7,323 bases of DNA. It comes from Thermoproteota archaeon. Lineage in GTDB: Archaea > Thermoproteota > Methanomethylicia > Nezhaarchaeales > WYZ-LMO8. The notes under the pieces were generated by a model that was given only the letters and a program-made list of their open reading frames with translations, did no database searches and was not told where the DNA came from. The translations under genes and the position numbers were made by a program. Each line of letters opens with the position of its first letter. The stretch's first letter is position 1. The stretch covers positions 1 to 7,323 of the forward strand of contig JAAOZJ010000084.1 in assembly GCA_011605835.1 (NCBI GenBank). Reading direction: 5' to 3'. Shown here piece after piece: positions 1 through 6,323 of this stretch.

Positions 1-1
1 C

Positions 2-208
2 GAGATCCCAGCTCTGCTACTGAGCTGCGCCTTGGGCATGGAGATAGGCATGACCGTGTGCCAGAAGGCTCTAGGGAGGGACGTGAGCCTCAAAGACACT
101 GTGATCGCAAGTCTAAAGACCTACCTCAAGGCAGTCGTGCCCCTCCTCTTGGTGGCCGCCCTCGTGGAGGCCTACGTGACCCCACTTGTAGTGCATGCGC
201 TCCTTTGA
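2..208 (+). CDS. SpoIIM/DUF95-family integral membrane protein, C-terminal fragment
   Basis: This is the last 68 codons of a gene that begins upstream of the window. It opens with a Glu-Ile-Pro-Ala stretch followed by a small-residue helix containing GMEIG. It ends in a hydrophobic segment with the pattern LLVAALVEAYVTPLV and stops at TGA 206-208. An E-x-PA helix, then a polar loop, then a final helix reading (A)A-L-(I/V)-E-A-(F/Y)-(V)-T-P is the usual end of stage II sporulation protein M (DUF95) proteins. These are widespread in archaea that do not sporulate, and their role there is unknown. The protein would sit in the cytoplasmic membrane. The family call rests on this C-terminal pattern alone, so the exact family is likely but not certain. 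The gene after it is 627 bases away, so it gives no functional context. Confidence 0.72.
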   Translation, partial: EIPALLLSCALGMEIGMTVCQKALGRDVSLKDTVIASLKTYLKAVVPLLLVAALVEAYVTPLVVHALL

Positions 209-598
209 CGAAGCGTTAGCGTGGCTTTTCCGAGGCTCTCGCCTAGAGCACCATCTCGATGTCTTGACGTGGCAGACGCACGGCATGACTTAGCGATCCC
301 TCGAGGGTCGAACCTCAAAGGCATTTACAGGATGCGACAAAGTTCAGGGCCTTTTCCTCTCGAAAACGTCACTGTAGAAACCCTGTAGAGAGTTGTGGAG
401 AAAGTTGAAACGAGCGTAGAAAGGGGGCAAAGGGAAGCCTCGTAATACCCTCGTGGCACCGCGCAGAGTCATTCATTTGTCGCGAGGCCCGTGTAGAAAG
501 CGTCTAGGAGTCCCTTGACTACGTAGTTTTCGCGCTCTACGTCTCTAATTTCTCAGCCATTCTCTTTAAGTGAAGAGCTAATGGGCATAAACGACTTC

Positions 599-616
599 GA
601 GGGGCTTCATCCCCTC
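599..616. repeat. Perfect 6-bp stem, 6-base loop hairpin
   Basis: GAGGGG (599-604) is exactly complementary to CCCCTC (611-616) across the loop CTTCAT. The stem is G/C-rich and would be stable in RNA. No T-run follows directly, so it does not look like an intrinsic terminator. Its role is unknown and it may be a chance fold. Confidence 0.4.
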
Positions 617-766
617 TTGGAACATCGCGCTAGAAGTCCTTAAAGGATTGGAGCGAGGAAGGGTTTAGAGGGAAGGGTGCGTAAAGAGCTTATTTGGTTG
701 TACTGAGCCTTGACGATTTCTAAGGACGATACGAGGCAATTCCGTCGGCATAGACGACACAAAAGC

Positions 767-774
767 CTTAAAAG
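767..774 (+). promoter_or_regulatory. Candidate archaeal TATA box for the FAD oxidase gene
   Basis: CTTAAAAG is preceded by a purine-rich stretch (ACAAAAG, 758-764) that could serve as the TFB-recognition element. A transcript start about 26 bases after the box centre falls near 797. That leaves a leader of about 40 bases containing the strong ribosome binding site at 819-827. A run of eight T at 786-793 lies between the box and the predicted start. The spacing fits archaeal promoters, but this is a pattern call only. Confidence 0.45.
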
Positions 775-818
775 TGTAGAAATGCTTTTTTTTCCCCACG
801 TTGTCGCTTCCTCTCTTT

Positions 819-827
819 GAGGAGGAG
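819..827 (+). promoter_or_regulatory. Shine-Dalgarno site that fixes the TTG start at 836
   Basis: GAGGAGGAG is strongly complementary to the archaeal 16S rRNA tail and ends 8 bases before TTG 836. The first in-frame ATG (878) is preceded only by GAAAAGATAAAG. The site therefore favours the TTG start even though homologous proteins often begin nearer the later Met. Confidence 0.65.
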
Positions 828-835
828 CTTGGGGT

Positions 836-2236
836 TTGAGAAGTTTGTCGAGTCCGTCAACTTCTGAAAAGATAAAGATGCTCAAAGACATCGTGGGTCC
901 GGAGAACGTTGTCGACAGCAAGCCCGCGCTCCTCATATACGCTCGGGATGCAAGCCCCATGAGTGGCAAGGTGCCAATAGCCGTAGTCAGGCCGGGGTCC
1001 ACTGAGGAAGTCCAGAGAATAGTCGAGTGGGCAAATGAGACCAAGACCCCGCTATATCCTAGGAGTGGCGGCACGAGTCTTTGGGGGGCAGTTCCGCTAG
1101 TAGAGGGTAGCGTGGTCGTCGACTTGGCCAAGATGAACAGGCTCGTGAGGATCGAGGAGAGGAACCTGACTTGCGTCGTTGAACCTAGCATCACGTTTGG
1201 CGAGCTTGAAGCATTGCTGGCGAAGCGAGGCTTCAGGATCATAATGAGCCCCGAAAACGGGATGGGCGCGACCGTGGGGGGTAACTTCGCGAGTCACGGA
1301 ACTGGCTGGGGCGCAGGTCCGAACTTTTCGAATCAAGGAGACTGCGTAGTTGGATGCAAGGTCGTCCTGCCTACGGGAGAGGTCCTGACCACTGGAACCA
1401 TGGCCAACCCGAACGCTCACGGGCACTTTTATCGCTACGCCTTCGGCAACGACCTCACGGGGCTCTTCTGCGGCTCGGAGGGGACGTTGGGCATAATAAC
1501 CGAGCTAGCGCTCAAGATCGAGGAGATGCCCGGGGCCTTGGGCTTTACGACATTCGGGTACGACAGCTTAGAGGCCGTCGGAGAAGCGATATACAGGGTT
1601 AGGAGGTTGAGGATACCCACTATCTACGCCTACATCTCTACTGGCTGGACTCTTGACATGTTGTTCCCCGAAAAGGCTCCTTGGCAACACACGATAAAGT
1701 TCGTGGTCGAGGCGAGCACCAAGGAGATACTGGACATAGAGATGAGAAGGCTCATGGAAGCCGCAGGTAAAGAGGGCAATTACTTGGGGCCTCAGATGGC
1801 AGAAGAGACTTGGAGGGAGAGGTACAGGTGGGTGGGCCTCTTCGGATACAAGCTCGGGATGAGGGCGGCTTTGCCAATACACGTGCCAATAGGAGAAGTG
1901 GGGCCTTACCTCAAGAAGGTCGAGGAGATGGCGCGCGAGATTAAAGATAAGTATGGGCTGAGGGTGGGCGCTGGAGGCTTCGCGTGCGACAGAAGTTGCG
2001 TGATCATAGTGGTCGTGTACTTCGATCCGAGCAATAAACGGGAAACCGAGCTGGCGCTAAGAGCGTGGCACGAAATTAAGGGCAAGCTCTTCGACGCGGG
2101 GGCGTGCCCGTACAGGATGGGCGCCCTCTGGGCTGACCACATGCCTAAGCTGGGTGCTTACTACGACCTACTTAAGAGGCTGAAGAAGGTCCTCGACCCC
2201 AACAATATAATGGCCCCGGGAATAATGGGCCTGTGA
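836..2236 (+). CDS. FAD-linked oxidase/dehydrogenase, VAO/PCMH superfamily (GlcD-related)
   Basis: This 466-residue flavoprotein very likely oxidises an alcohol or hydroxyacid in the cytoplasm and hands electrons to the iron-sulfur protein encoded next. The FAD-binding PCMH domain spans about residues 45-230. It shows PRSGGTSLWG (75-84), VVDLAKMN (94-101), a glycine-rich GATVGGN segment (144-150), VVLPTGEV (176-183) and the FAD-contacting GSEGTLGI (213-220). The C-terminal substrate domain ends in KVLDPNNIMAPG (451-462), typical of the superfamily. The zinc-binding HxxGDGNxH and SGEHGIG motifs of GlcD and D-lactate/D-2-hydroxyglutarate dehydrogenases are absent; the equivalent stretches read about GAGGFACDRSC (378-388) and PYRMGAL (425-431). 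The PYR stretch and the DPNxIxAPG tail recall vanillyl-alcohol oxidase and 4-cresol dehydrogenase, so the substrate is uncertain. The TTG start is chosen from the Shine-Dalgarno site at 819-827. The next gene overlaps or follows within 11 bases, which implies an operon. Superfamily assignment is very sure; GlcD naming is not. Confidence 0.9.
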   Translation: MRSLSSPSTSEKIKMLKDIVGPENVVDSKPALLIYARDASPMSGKVPIAVVRPGSTEEVQRIVEWANETKTPLYPRSGGTSLWGAVPLVEGSVVVDLAKMNRLVRIEERNLTCVVEPSITFGELEALLAKRGFRIIMSPENGMGATVGGNFASHGTGWGAGPNFSNQGDCVVGCKVVLPTGEVLTTGTMANPNAHGHFYRYAFGNDLTGLFCGSEGTLGIITELALKIEEMPGALGFTTFGYDSLEAVGEAIYRVRRLRIPTIYAYISTGWTLDMLFPEKAPWQHTIKFVVEASTKEILDIEMRRLMEAAGKEGNYLGPQMAEETWRERYRWVGLFGYKLGMRAALPIHVPIGEVGPYLKKVEEMAREIKDKYGLRVGAGGFACDRSCVIIVVVYFDPSNKRETELALRAWHEIKGKLFDAGACPYRMGALWADHMPKLGAYYDLLKRLKKVLDPNNIMAPGIMGL

Positions 2237-2239
2237 GGT
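2235..2239 (+). promoter_or_regulatory. Shine-Dalgarno site inside the stop of the FAD oxidase gene
   Basis: GAGGT begins within the TGA stop (2234-2236) of the upstream gene and lies 8 bases before ATG 2248. This suggests translational coupling of the two subunits and favours 2248 over GTG 2233 as the start of the iron-sulfur gene. Confidence 0.5.
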
Positions 2240-2247
2240 TGAGCTCG

Positions 2248-3450
2248 ATGGTCATCTTAGAGAAGTACGTCAAGCAAATTTATCGATGTGCTAGATGTGG
2301 GTGGTGCAGGACCCCGACGTTCGCGGACCACGGGATAAACAAGGTGTGCCCAGTATACGAGTACCATCCAAAGGGACCTTGGGAATTCTTCACGGCGAGG
2401 GGCAGGCTCGCTATCGCCCAAGGCCTTCTCGAAGGAGAGATAGACGTCACGAAAGACTTGGTCGAAATAATCTACAGCTGCACGACATGCGGTGCGTGCC
2501 ATGAGGTATGCGTAATACACTTCCCGGTGGTCATGGGGGTCTCGAAGACGGACGAGCTCGATCAAGTGAGGGTATTCGAGGCCATGCGGGCCGAGGTATT
2601 CAAGAGGAGGCCTGACATGTTGTTGGAACCACATCGCAGGATCGCCGAGAGAGTAGCAACGCAAAGGAACCCCTATGGAGAACCTCACGACCAGCGCTTC
2701 GAGTGGCTCTCCGACACCTATAGACTGGCCAAACAGGGCGAGACGGTCTACTTCGTGGGCTGTACCTCAGCCTACAGGCACCCTGAGATCGCTAGGAGCA
2801 CTATTAGGGTCCTGAGCAAGGCAGGCCTTGTGCCGGCCATAATTGACGAGTGGTGTTGTGGATCCACCTTGTTGAGGACTGGCCAATGGGATTACGTCGA
2901 GGAGCTCGCCAAGCACAACCTCGAGGAGCTGAAGAAGGCAGGCGCCAGGAAGGTCGTCGTCTCGTGTGCTGGTTGCTACAGGACGTTGAAGCTTGACTAT
3001 CCCGAGATCCTCGGAAGCAAGTGGGACTTCGAGATCCTCCACGCGACCGAGCTGATGTGGGAGCTCATTGAGGAGGGCAGGCTTAAAATTGCGAAGAGCC
3101 TGAACCAGAAGGTGACGTACCACGACCCGTGTCACTTGGGCAGGCACGCTGGCGTCTACGACCCTCCACGCGACATAATAAAGAGCATCCCAGGCGTAGA
3201 ATTCGTGGAGCTTACGCCGACGAGGCAGTACGCGATGTGTTGTGGTGGGGGCGGTGGCGTGAAGTCAGGCTTCAACGAGCTGGCTTTGAGGATAGGCATT
3301 GCAGCCGTCAAGAGAGCCGAGGGGATCGGTGCGAAGATCTTGCTCTCAGCATGCCCGTTCTGCAAACGCAACTTGGTCGAAGCCATAGAGGCTTGCAAAG
3401 CGGGCATAGAGTTCTACGACATAACTGAAGTCCTGGCAAAGTTGGTGTAG
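2248..3450 (+). CDS. (Fe-S)-binding oxidoreductase subunit with two CCG domains (GlcF/HdrD-like)
   Basis: This 400-residue electron-transfer protein is the probable partner of the FAD oxidase just upstream. Counting from the ATG, an N-terminal pair of [4Fe-4S] sites uses Cys14, 17, 20 and 34 (CxxCGxC...CP) and Cys78, 81, 84 and 88 (CxxCGxCxxxC). Two CCG domains of the HdrB/HdrD, GlcF and LutA type follow. The first has Cys172, Cys203-Cys204-Gly and Cys240/Cys243; the second has Cys295, Cys331-Cys332-Gly followed by a glycine run, and Cys369/Cys372. All five Cys of both CCG domains are present, so each could bind the non-cubane cluster seen in HdrB. The final electron acceptor (quinone, ferredoxin or a disulfide) is not shown. 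A GTG at 2233 overlapping the previous stop is possible. I prefer ATG 2248 because GAGGT (2235-2239) sits 8 bases before it, while GTG 2233 has no such site. No membrane segment is seen. Confidence 0.92.
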   Translation: MVILEKYVKQIYRCARCGWCRTPTFADHGINKVCPVYEYHPKGPWEFFTARGRLAIAQGLLEGEIDVTKDLVEIIYSCTTCGACHEVCVIHFPVVMGVSKTDELDQVRVFEAMRAEVFKRRPDMLLEPHRRIAERVATQRNPYGEPHDQRFEWLSDTYRLAKQGETVYFVGCTSAYRHPEIARSTIRVLSKAGLVPAIIDEWCCGSTLLRTGQWDYVEELAKHNLEELKKAGARKVVVSCAGCYRTLKLDYPEILGSKWDFEILHATELMWELIEEGRLKIAKSLNQKVTYHDPCHLGRHAGVYDPPRDIIKSIPGVEFVELTPTRQYAMCCGGGGGVKSGFNELALRIGIAAVKRAEGIGAKILLSACPFCKRNLVEAIEACKAGIEFYDITEVLAKLV

Positions 3451-3483
3451 CATTGCTCAGGGCTACCGTCAAGAGGGCCGAGG
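3450..3483 (+). repeat. Partial degenerate copy of the 3' end of the iron-sulfur gene
   Basis: Directly after the stop codon, GCATTGC (3450-3456) and then a stretch with CCGTCAAGAG and GCCGAGG (about 3462-3483) repeat bases 3296-3323 of the coding region in the same order. The second part matches at about 19 of 22 positions, and an extra 8 or so bases separate it from GCATTGC. Read in frame, the copy encodes VKRAE like the gene, then reaches a stop. It may be the relic of a short tandem duplication. The similarity is short, so chance is not excluded. Confidence 0.35.
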
Positions 3484-3624
3484 AACGCCCCTGAAGGCCT
3501 TCATCCTCCACCTTTTACGCGTATACGACCCAAGATAGTCTCGCTGATCCATCCTTCATCTCTAACAAGTTGATCTCTAGAGCGTGAGGCCTCGTACGGC
3601 CCTCAGTCAACGATGAGAAGCGAG

Positions 3625-4536
3625 TTAGCAAAAAGACGGCATCACCTCTCTCGCGAAGGCGCGCACTAGCTCGATGTACCTGCCGTTGCGCAACGGCTGC
3701 TTCAGCGGGATCTCGACTATGTAGTACTGACAGCCGTGATCGACGTACTTTTCGAGGACCTTGACGACGTCCTTAATCCTTTCCTTGTCCTCCGGCATCC
3801 AGTCCAGTATTGCGAAGGTAAAGCCCTCCTCGCTCCTCCCATAATCTCGCAGGTACTTCCTCACCATCCTCACCTTTTCGCCGTATTCTTCTGGAGGCAA
3901 TCCGTAACCGAGTTGCTCGGGGGTTATGGGACGTGGACGTGCGCGCACGAGCAAGCCATTACAGTACTTCGCGCTTATCCTCAGCATGCGAAGGCCGAAG
4001 CCCCCAGACCATATAGGGGGGTGGGGCTTCTGGACTGGCTTTGGCAGGAGCACGGCGCCCTCAAGCTTGTAGTACTTGCCCTTGAAGGTCGCCCTCTCCT
4101 CGGTCCACAGCTTTATCATGACTTGCAGGCCCTCCTCGACCCTCTCTACCCTGACCCTCGGCTCCTCGTAGACCCCCTGTGGAGAGTAGTTGACGAACTC
4201 CTCTCGATACCATCCAGCACCCACGCCCACGGTCACCCTACCCCTCGACAAGACGTCGACGTGCGTGATTATCTTCGCCAGCTGGCTCGGAAGATATCTC
4301 GGCAGGGGGCTCACCATCGAGCCAACCCGCAGATTCTTCGTCCTCGCGGCTATGTAGGCCAACGTCGTCCAAGTCTCGACTAATTCGTTTGATGGAGCCC
4401 CTGGAAAGGGCAAGTCGTAGTGGTCGGGGATGTACACTCCATCGTACCCGCAGCTCTCGACCTCGGAGATCCAGTCGACGAACTCCTCCAGCCCCCTCCA
4501 CCATATAAAGGGCGAAGGCGAGACCCCGAACTTCAA
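3625..4536 (-). CDS. Luciferase-like (LLM) flavin/F420-dependent oxidoreductase
   Basis: This 303-residue protein has the layout of the bacterial-luciferase-like family, whose archaeal members mostly use coenzyme F420. It begins MKFGVSPSPF, the usual first strand of the TIM barrel, then has GYDGVYIPDHY (30-40). The block YLPSQLAK (81-88) leads into DVLSRGRVTVGVGAGWYREEF (94-114), the most diagnostic stretch of the family. LW-x-E-x(4)-FKGKYY (143-156) and PKPVQKPHPPIWSGG (165-179) follow, also typical. Length is normal. The start is a TTG; AGGAGGT at 4554-4548 on the minus strand lies 11 bases before it and no closer start is in frame. It converges on the iron-sulfur gene and diverges from the transporter gene. 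It resembles F420-dependent dehydrogenases and methylene-H4MPT reductase only at family level, so substrate and cofactor (F420 or FMN) cannot be told from sequence. Confidence 0.9.
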   Translation of the reverse strand: MKFGVSPSPFIWWRGLEEFVDWISEVESCGYDGVYIPDHYDLPFPGAPSNELVETWTTLAYIAARTKNLRVGSMVSPLPRYLPSQLAKIITHVDVLSRGRVTVGVGAGWYREEFVNYSPQGVYEEPRVRVERVEEGLQVMIKLWTEERATFKGKYYKLEGAVLLPKPVQKPHPPIWSGGFGLRMLRISAKYCNGLLVRARPRPITPEQLGYGLPPEEYGEKVRMVRKYLRDYGRSEEGFTFAILDWMPEDKERIKDVVKVLEKYVDHGCQYYIVEIPLKQPLRNGRYIELVRAFAREVMPSFC

Positions 4537-4547
4537 CTTAGGGTTCG

Positions 4548-4554
4548 ACCTCCT
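4548..4554 (-). promoter_or_regulatory. Shine-Dalgarno site for the LLM oxidoreductase TTG start
   Basis: Read on the minus strand this is AGGAGGT, nearly perfect against the archaeal 16S tail, 11 bases before the TTG at 4536. The spacing is slightly long, but no other start codon lies between in frame. Confidence 0.55.
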
Positions 4555-4583
4555 AGCTCTTTGGAAGTTTTTATGATTTTAGG

Positions 4584-4591
4584 TTTATAAA
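4584..4591 (-). promoter_or_regulatory. Candidate TATA box for the LLM oxidoreductase gene
   Basis: On the minus strand CTCAAAG is followed by TTTATAAA, a good match to an archaeal BRE plus TATA box. A start about 26 bases on falls near 4562 and gives a leader of about 25 bases that includes the Shine-Dalgarno site at 4554-4548. TTTATAAA is its own reverse complement, so direction is inferred from the BRE side and from gene position. A second A/T box, TTATATATA (4668-4676), lies further upstream and could be an alternative promoter on either strand. Confidence 0.5.
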
Positions 4592-4733
4592 CTTTGAGCT
4601 TTTCGAAAACCTCGAAGTTCTGTGACTTTGTGGCACTCTCTTCTCCTACACTTTTCTTCTATCTAACTTATATATACTATACATAGTTGCTTGTGGAGCA
4701 TGAATATCGCGAAATAAAATAACGTGGAAAAAG

Positions 4734-4741
4734 CTTAAAAA
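4734..4741 (+). promoter_or_regulatory. Candidate TATA box for the DASS transporter gene
   Basis: GAAAAAG (4727-4733) followed by CTTAAAAA resembles a BRE plus TATA element. A transcript start about 26 bases after the centre falls near 4763, only a few bases before GTG 4769. The mRNA would then be nearly leaderless, a common archaeal arrangement that would explain the lack of a clear Shine-Dalgarno site before that GTG. Confidence 0.45.
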
Positions 4742-4768
4742 GAAATTACATGGCTAACCTTTTATCCG

Positions 4769-6157
4769 GTGAGGACCTTGAATAAAAGGCTTATTTGGGG
4801 CCTTGTAGCGGTATTGGCTTACGTCGTATTAGCGTACGCCCCAATATTCCCTGGCCTAAGCGTTGCTGGACAGAGGGCCATAGCGCTAACAGCTGCGGCC
4901 ATTATAGCTTGGGTTACTGAAGTGTTGCCGATCACTGTGACGAGTATTCTTGTGCTTTTCCTCATACCTCTACTTGGAATTGCGAGCCCCTCGGACACCT
5001 TGGCCAAGTTTGCGTACCCCACCCCATTCTACATCGCCGCAGCCATACTCTTCGCAGAGGGGATGCTAATAAGCGGATTGGGCAGGAGAATCGCAGCAAG
5101 AGTGATTGGTTTTCTAGGAAATAGATGGGATAGAGTGTTATTGAGCGTAATGCTTCCGACAGCACTTCTTAGTACGGTGATCCTAGATATACCGACAACC
5201 ATAGTGTTCTCTTCTCTTGCCCTCCCCCTCTTGATTGCCAGCAAATGCGAGCCAGGAAAATCCGAGTTCGGAAAGGCGGTAATGATTGCCATTCCTGTGG
5301 CAGCGGCAATAGGAGGTATTGGAACGCTAGCTGGGAGCGGCTTAAACGTGCAGACTCGCGACCTCCTTTGGGCAACGGTCAAATATGACATAAACTTCCT
5401 GCAATGGACTATAGTCGGCATGCCGACAGCGATAATATTGACGTTCATAGCGTGGTTCATCATCACGCGCATGACTAAGCCCGAGTTCGAATACGTGCCA
5501 GGGATAGAAGAGTTCCGAAAGATTAGAAAAGAATTGGGACCCCTATCACGTTCAGAGAAAATATACCTCATAACATTCATCGTAGTCGTGGCTCTATGGT
5601 TTACTCAACCTTGGACGCGCATAGACATAGTTCTGGTTTCGGTGTGCGGTGTGATAGTGTTGTTCCTCACAGGGGTCCTCAAACCCGAGCACCTCAAGGG
5701 CAGAGCCTATAGCATCTTGGAAATATTCATACTACTTAGTGCTATAAACAGCCTTGCTTTAGCTGGGCTCCTCGCGGCAGGGGCTATAAAGTGGATCTCC
5801 AACGTATCATTAAGTCCTGCAGCTGGTCTAGGGCCTTTGGGCATCGTTTTCTATTCAAGCACGTTCGCAGCCCTTCTCCACTATCTAGCGCCTGTCGCCG
5901 GGGCGTTGGTGGCCATCGGTGTACCTACCACGGCGACCTTGGCCGTGGAGTATGGCATCAAGCCCTCCTTGGCCTGCACCCCGGTAGGGTTCATGGCGTC
6001 CAATGTGTTCTTGTTACCTCTAGACCCTGTGCCGCTCGTTACGTACGTGTACGGGTATTGGAAGTTCAAGGACATGATTAAAGTCGGAGTCCCCATAACT
6101 ATAGCTTGGATCGTAGTCCAGTCCTTGATAATATACTCTCTACAATGGTTCCTATAA
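4769..6157 (+). CDS. DASS/SLC13-family anion (carboxylate) transporter, divergent
   Basis: This 462-residue protein is built of about eleven hydrophobic segments and belongs to the divalent anion:sodium symporter (DASS, SLC13, CitMHS-like) family, which takes up di/tricarboxylates or sulfate. Family marks are AIIAWVTEVLPITVTSI (44-60), an IGG-x-x-T-x-x-G-x-x-x-N loop at 181-193, PTTAT (386-390), FMASNVFLLP (408-417) and the terminal YWKFKDMIKVG (430-440). The repeat pairs an N-half and a C-half. Unusually, both SNT ion/substrate motifs are replaced: the first site reads about LDI (139-141) and the second PTT (386-388), and the usual TPPN near the end is DPVP (419-422). The transported ion or coupling cation may therefore differ. 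GTG 4769 is taken as the start; TTG 4778, preceded by GGTGAGG, is possible. The gene diverges from the LLM oxidoreductase and may import a substrate for the nearby oxidase, which is inferred from proximity. Confidence 0.88.
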   Translation: MRTLNKRLIWGLVAVLAYVVLAYAPIFPGLSVAGQRAIALTAAAIIAWVTEVLPITVTSILVLFLIPLLGIASPSDTLAKFAYPTPFYIAAAILFAEGMLISGLGRRIAARVIGFLGNRWDRVLLSVMLPTALLSTVILDIPTTIVFSSLALPLLIASKCEPGKSEFGKAVMIAIPVAAAIGGIGTLAGSGLNVQTRDLLWATVKYDINFLQWTIVGMPTAIILTFIAWFIITRMTKPEFEYVPGIEEFRKIRKELGPLSRSEKIYLITFIVVVALWFTQPWTRIDIVLVSVCGVIVLFLTGVLKPEHLKGRAYSILEIFILLSAINSLALAGLLAAGAIKWISNVSLSPAAGLGPLGIVFYSSTFAALLHYLAPVAGALVAIGVPTTATLAVEYGIKPSLACTPVGFMASNVFLLPLDPVPLVTYVYGYWKFKDMIKVGVPITIAWIVVQSLIIYSLQWFL

Positions 6158-6219
6158 CCTCCAATCCTATTCAGTTCGATTTAGCGCGCATCGCGTAAAA
6201 CGCCTAAGCCCCTACATCA

Positions 6220-6225
6220 TTTTTT
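6220..6225 (+). terminator. Possible T-rich terminator after the transporter gene
   Basis: Six T in a row lie about 60 bases after the transporter stop, with no strong stem before them. Archaeal termination often needs only a T-run on the coding strand. This is the first such run after the gene, but the distance makes the call weak. Confidence 0.3.
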
Positions 6226-6272
6226 AGCCTTTGCCGAAAAGACCAGATTTCTGCGCATTTTTGCTCAGGCTT

Positions 6273-6291
6273 TACGCGGATGCATCGCGTA
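6273..6291. repeat. Imperfect palindrome TACGCG...CGCGTA
   Basis: TACGCG (6273-6278) pairs with CGCGTA (6286-6291) around GATGCAT, which contains the palindrome ATGCAT. The right arm, with its flank GCATCGCGTA, also occurs at 6188-6197, and TTTACGCGGATGC (6271-6283) is nearly the inverse of GCATCGCGTAAA (6188-6199). It could be a protein-binding site or a fold. No function can be assigned. Confidence 0.35.
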
Positions 6292-6323
6292 TCGAAATGC
6301 TTGCCAAGAGCGTAAAATTCTTC

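Larger units (their letters stand above)
209..835. other. 627-base region with no convincing gene
   Basis: No reading frame here looks like a real gene. The longest forward ATG frames are an 18-codon one at 332 and a 20-codon one at 581, neither with a good ribosome binding site. The stretch holds a perfect 6-bp hairpin (599-616), a palindrome CTACGTAG (519-526), several scattered GTAGAAA words (about 374, 416, 494 and 776) and a run of eight T at 786-793. The last 70 bases carry the promoter and ribosome binding site of the FAD oxidase gene. It may include an untranslated RNA or decayed coding sequence, but I cannot show either. Confidence 0.6.

Noticed and set aside
300..320. tRNA T-arm-like sequence around GGTCGAACC
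   Set aside because: The flanking stems do not pair on either strand and no acceptor, D or anticodon arm is present.
332..388. 18-codon ATG frame in the first intergenic region
   Set aside because: No Shine-Dalgarno site, very short and no protein features.
370..782. Recurring GTAGAAA words suggesting a repeat array
   Set aside because: The shared words are only about 7 bases, irregularly spaced and with unlike flanks, so this is not a CRISPR array.
640..1242. 200-codon minus-strand open frame
   Set aside because: It is antisense to the FAD oxidase over two thirds of its length. Its composition (runs of Ser, Thr, Leu) is that of a shadow frame, and it shows no family motif.
3736..4383. 215-codon plus-strand open frame
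   Set aside because: It lies wholly antisense to the well-supported LLM oxidoreductase and has no recognisable motif.
4750..4785. 11-codon upstream ATG frame overlapping the transporter start
   Set aside because: The predicted transcript start lies after this ATG, so it would not be in the mRNA, and it has no binding site.
5029..5580. 183-codon minus-strand open frame
   Set aside because: It is antisense to the transporter gene, whose membrane segments and family motifs are clear.
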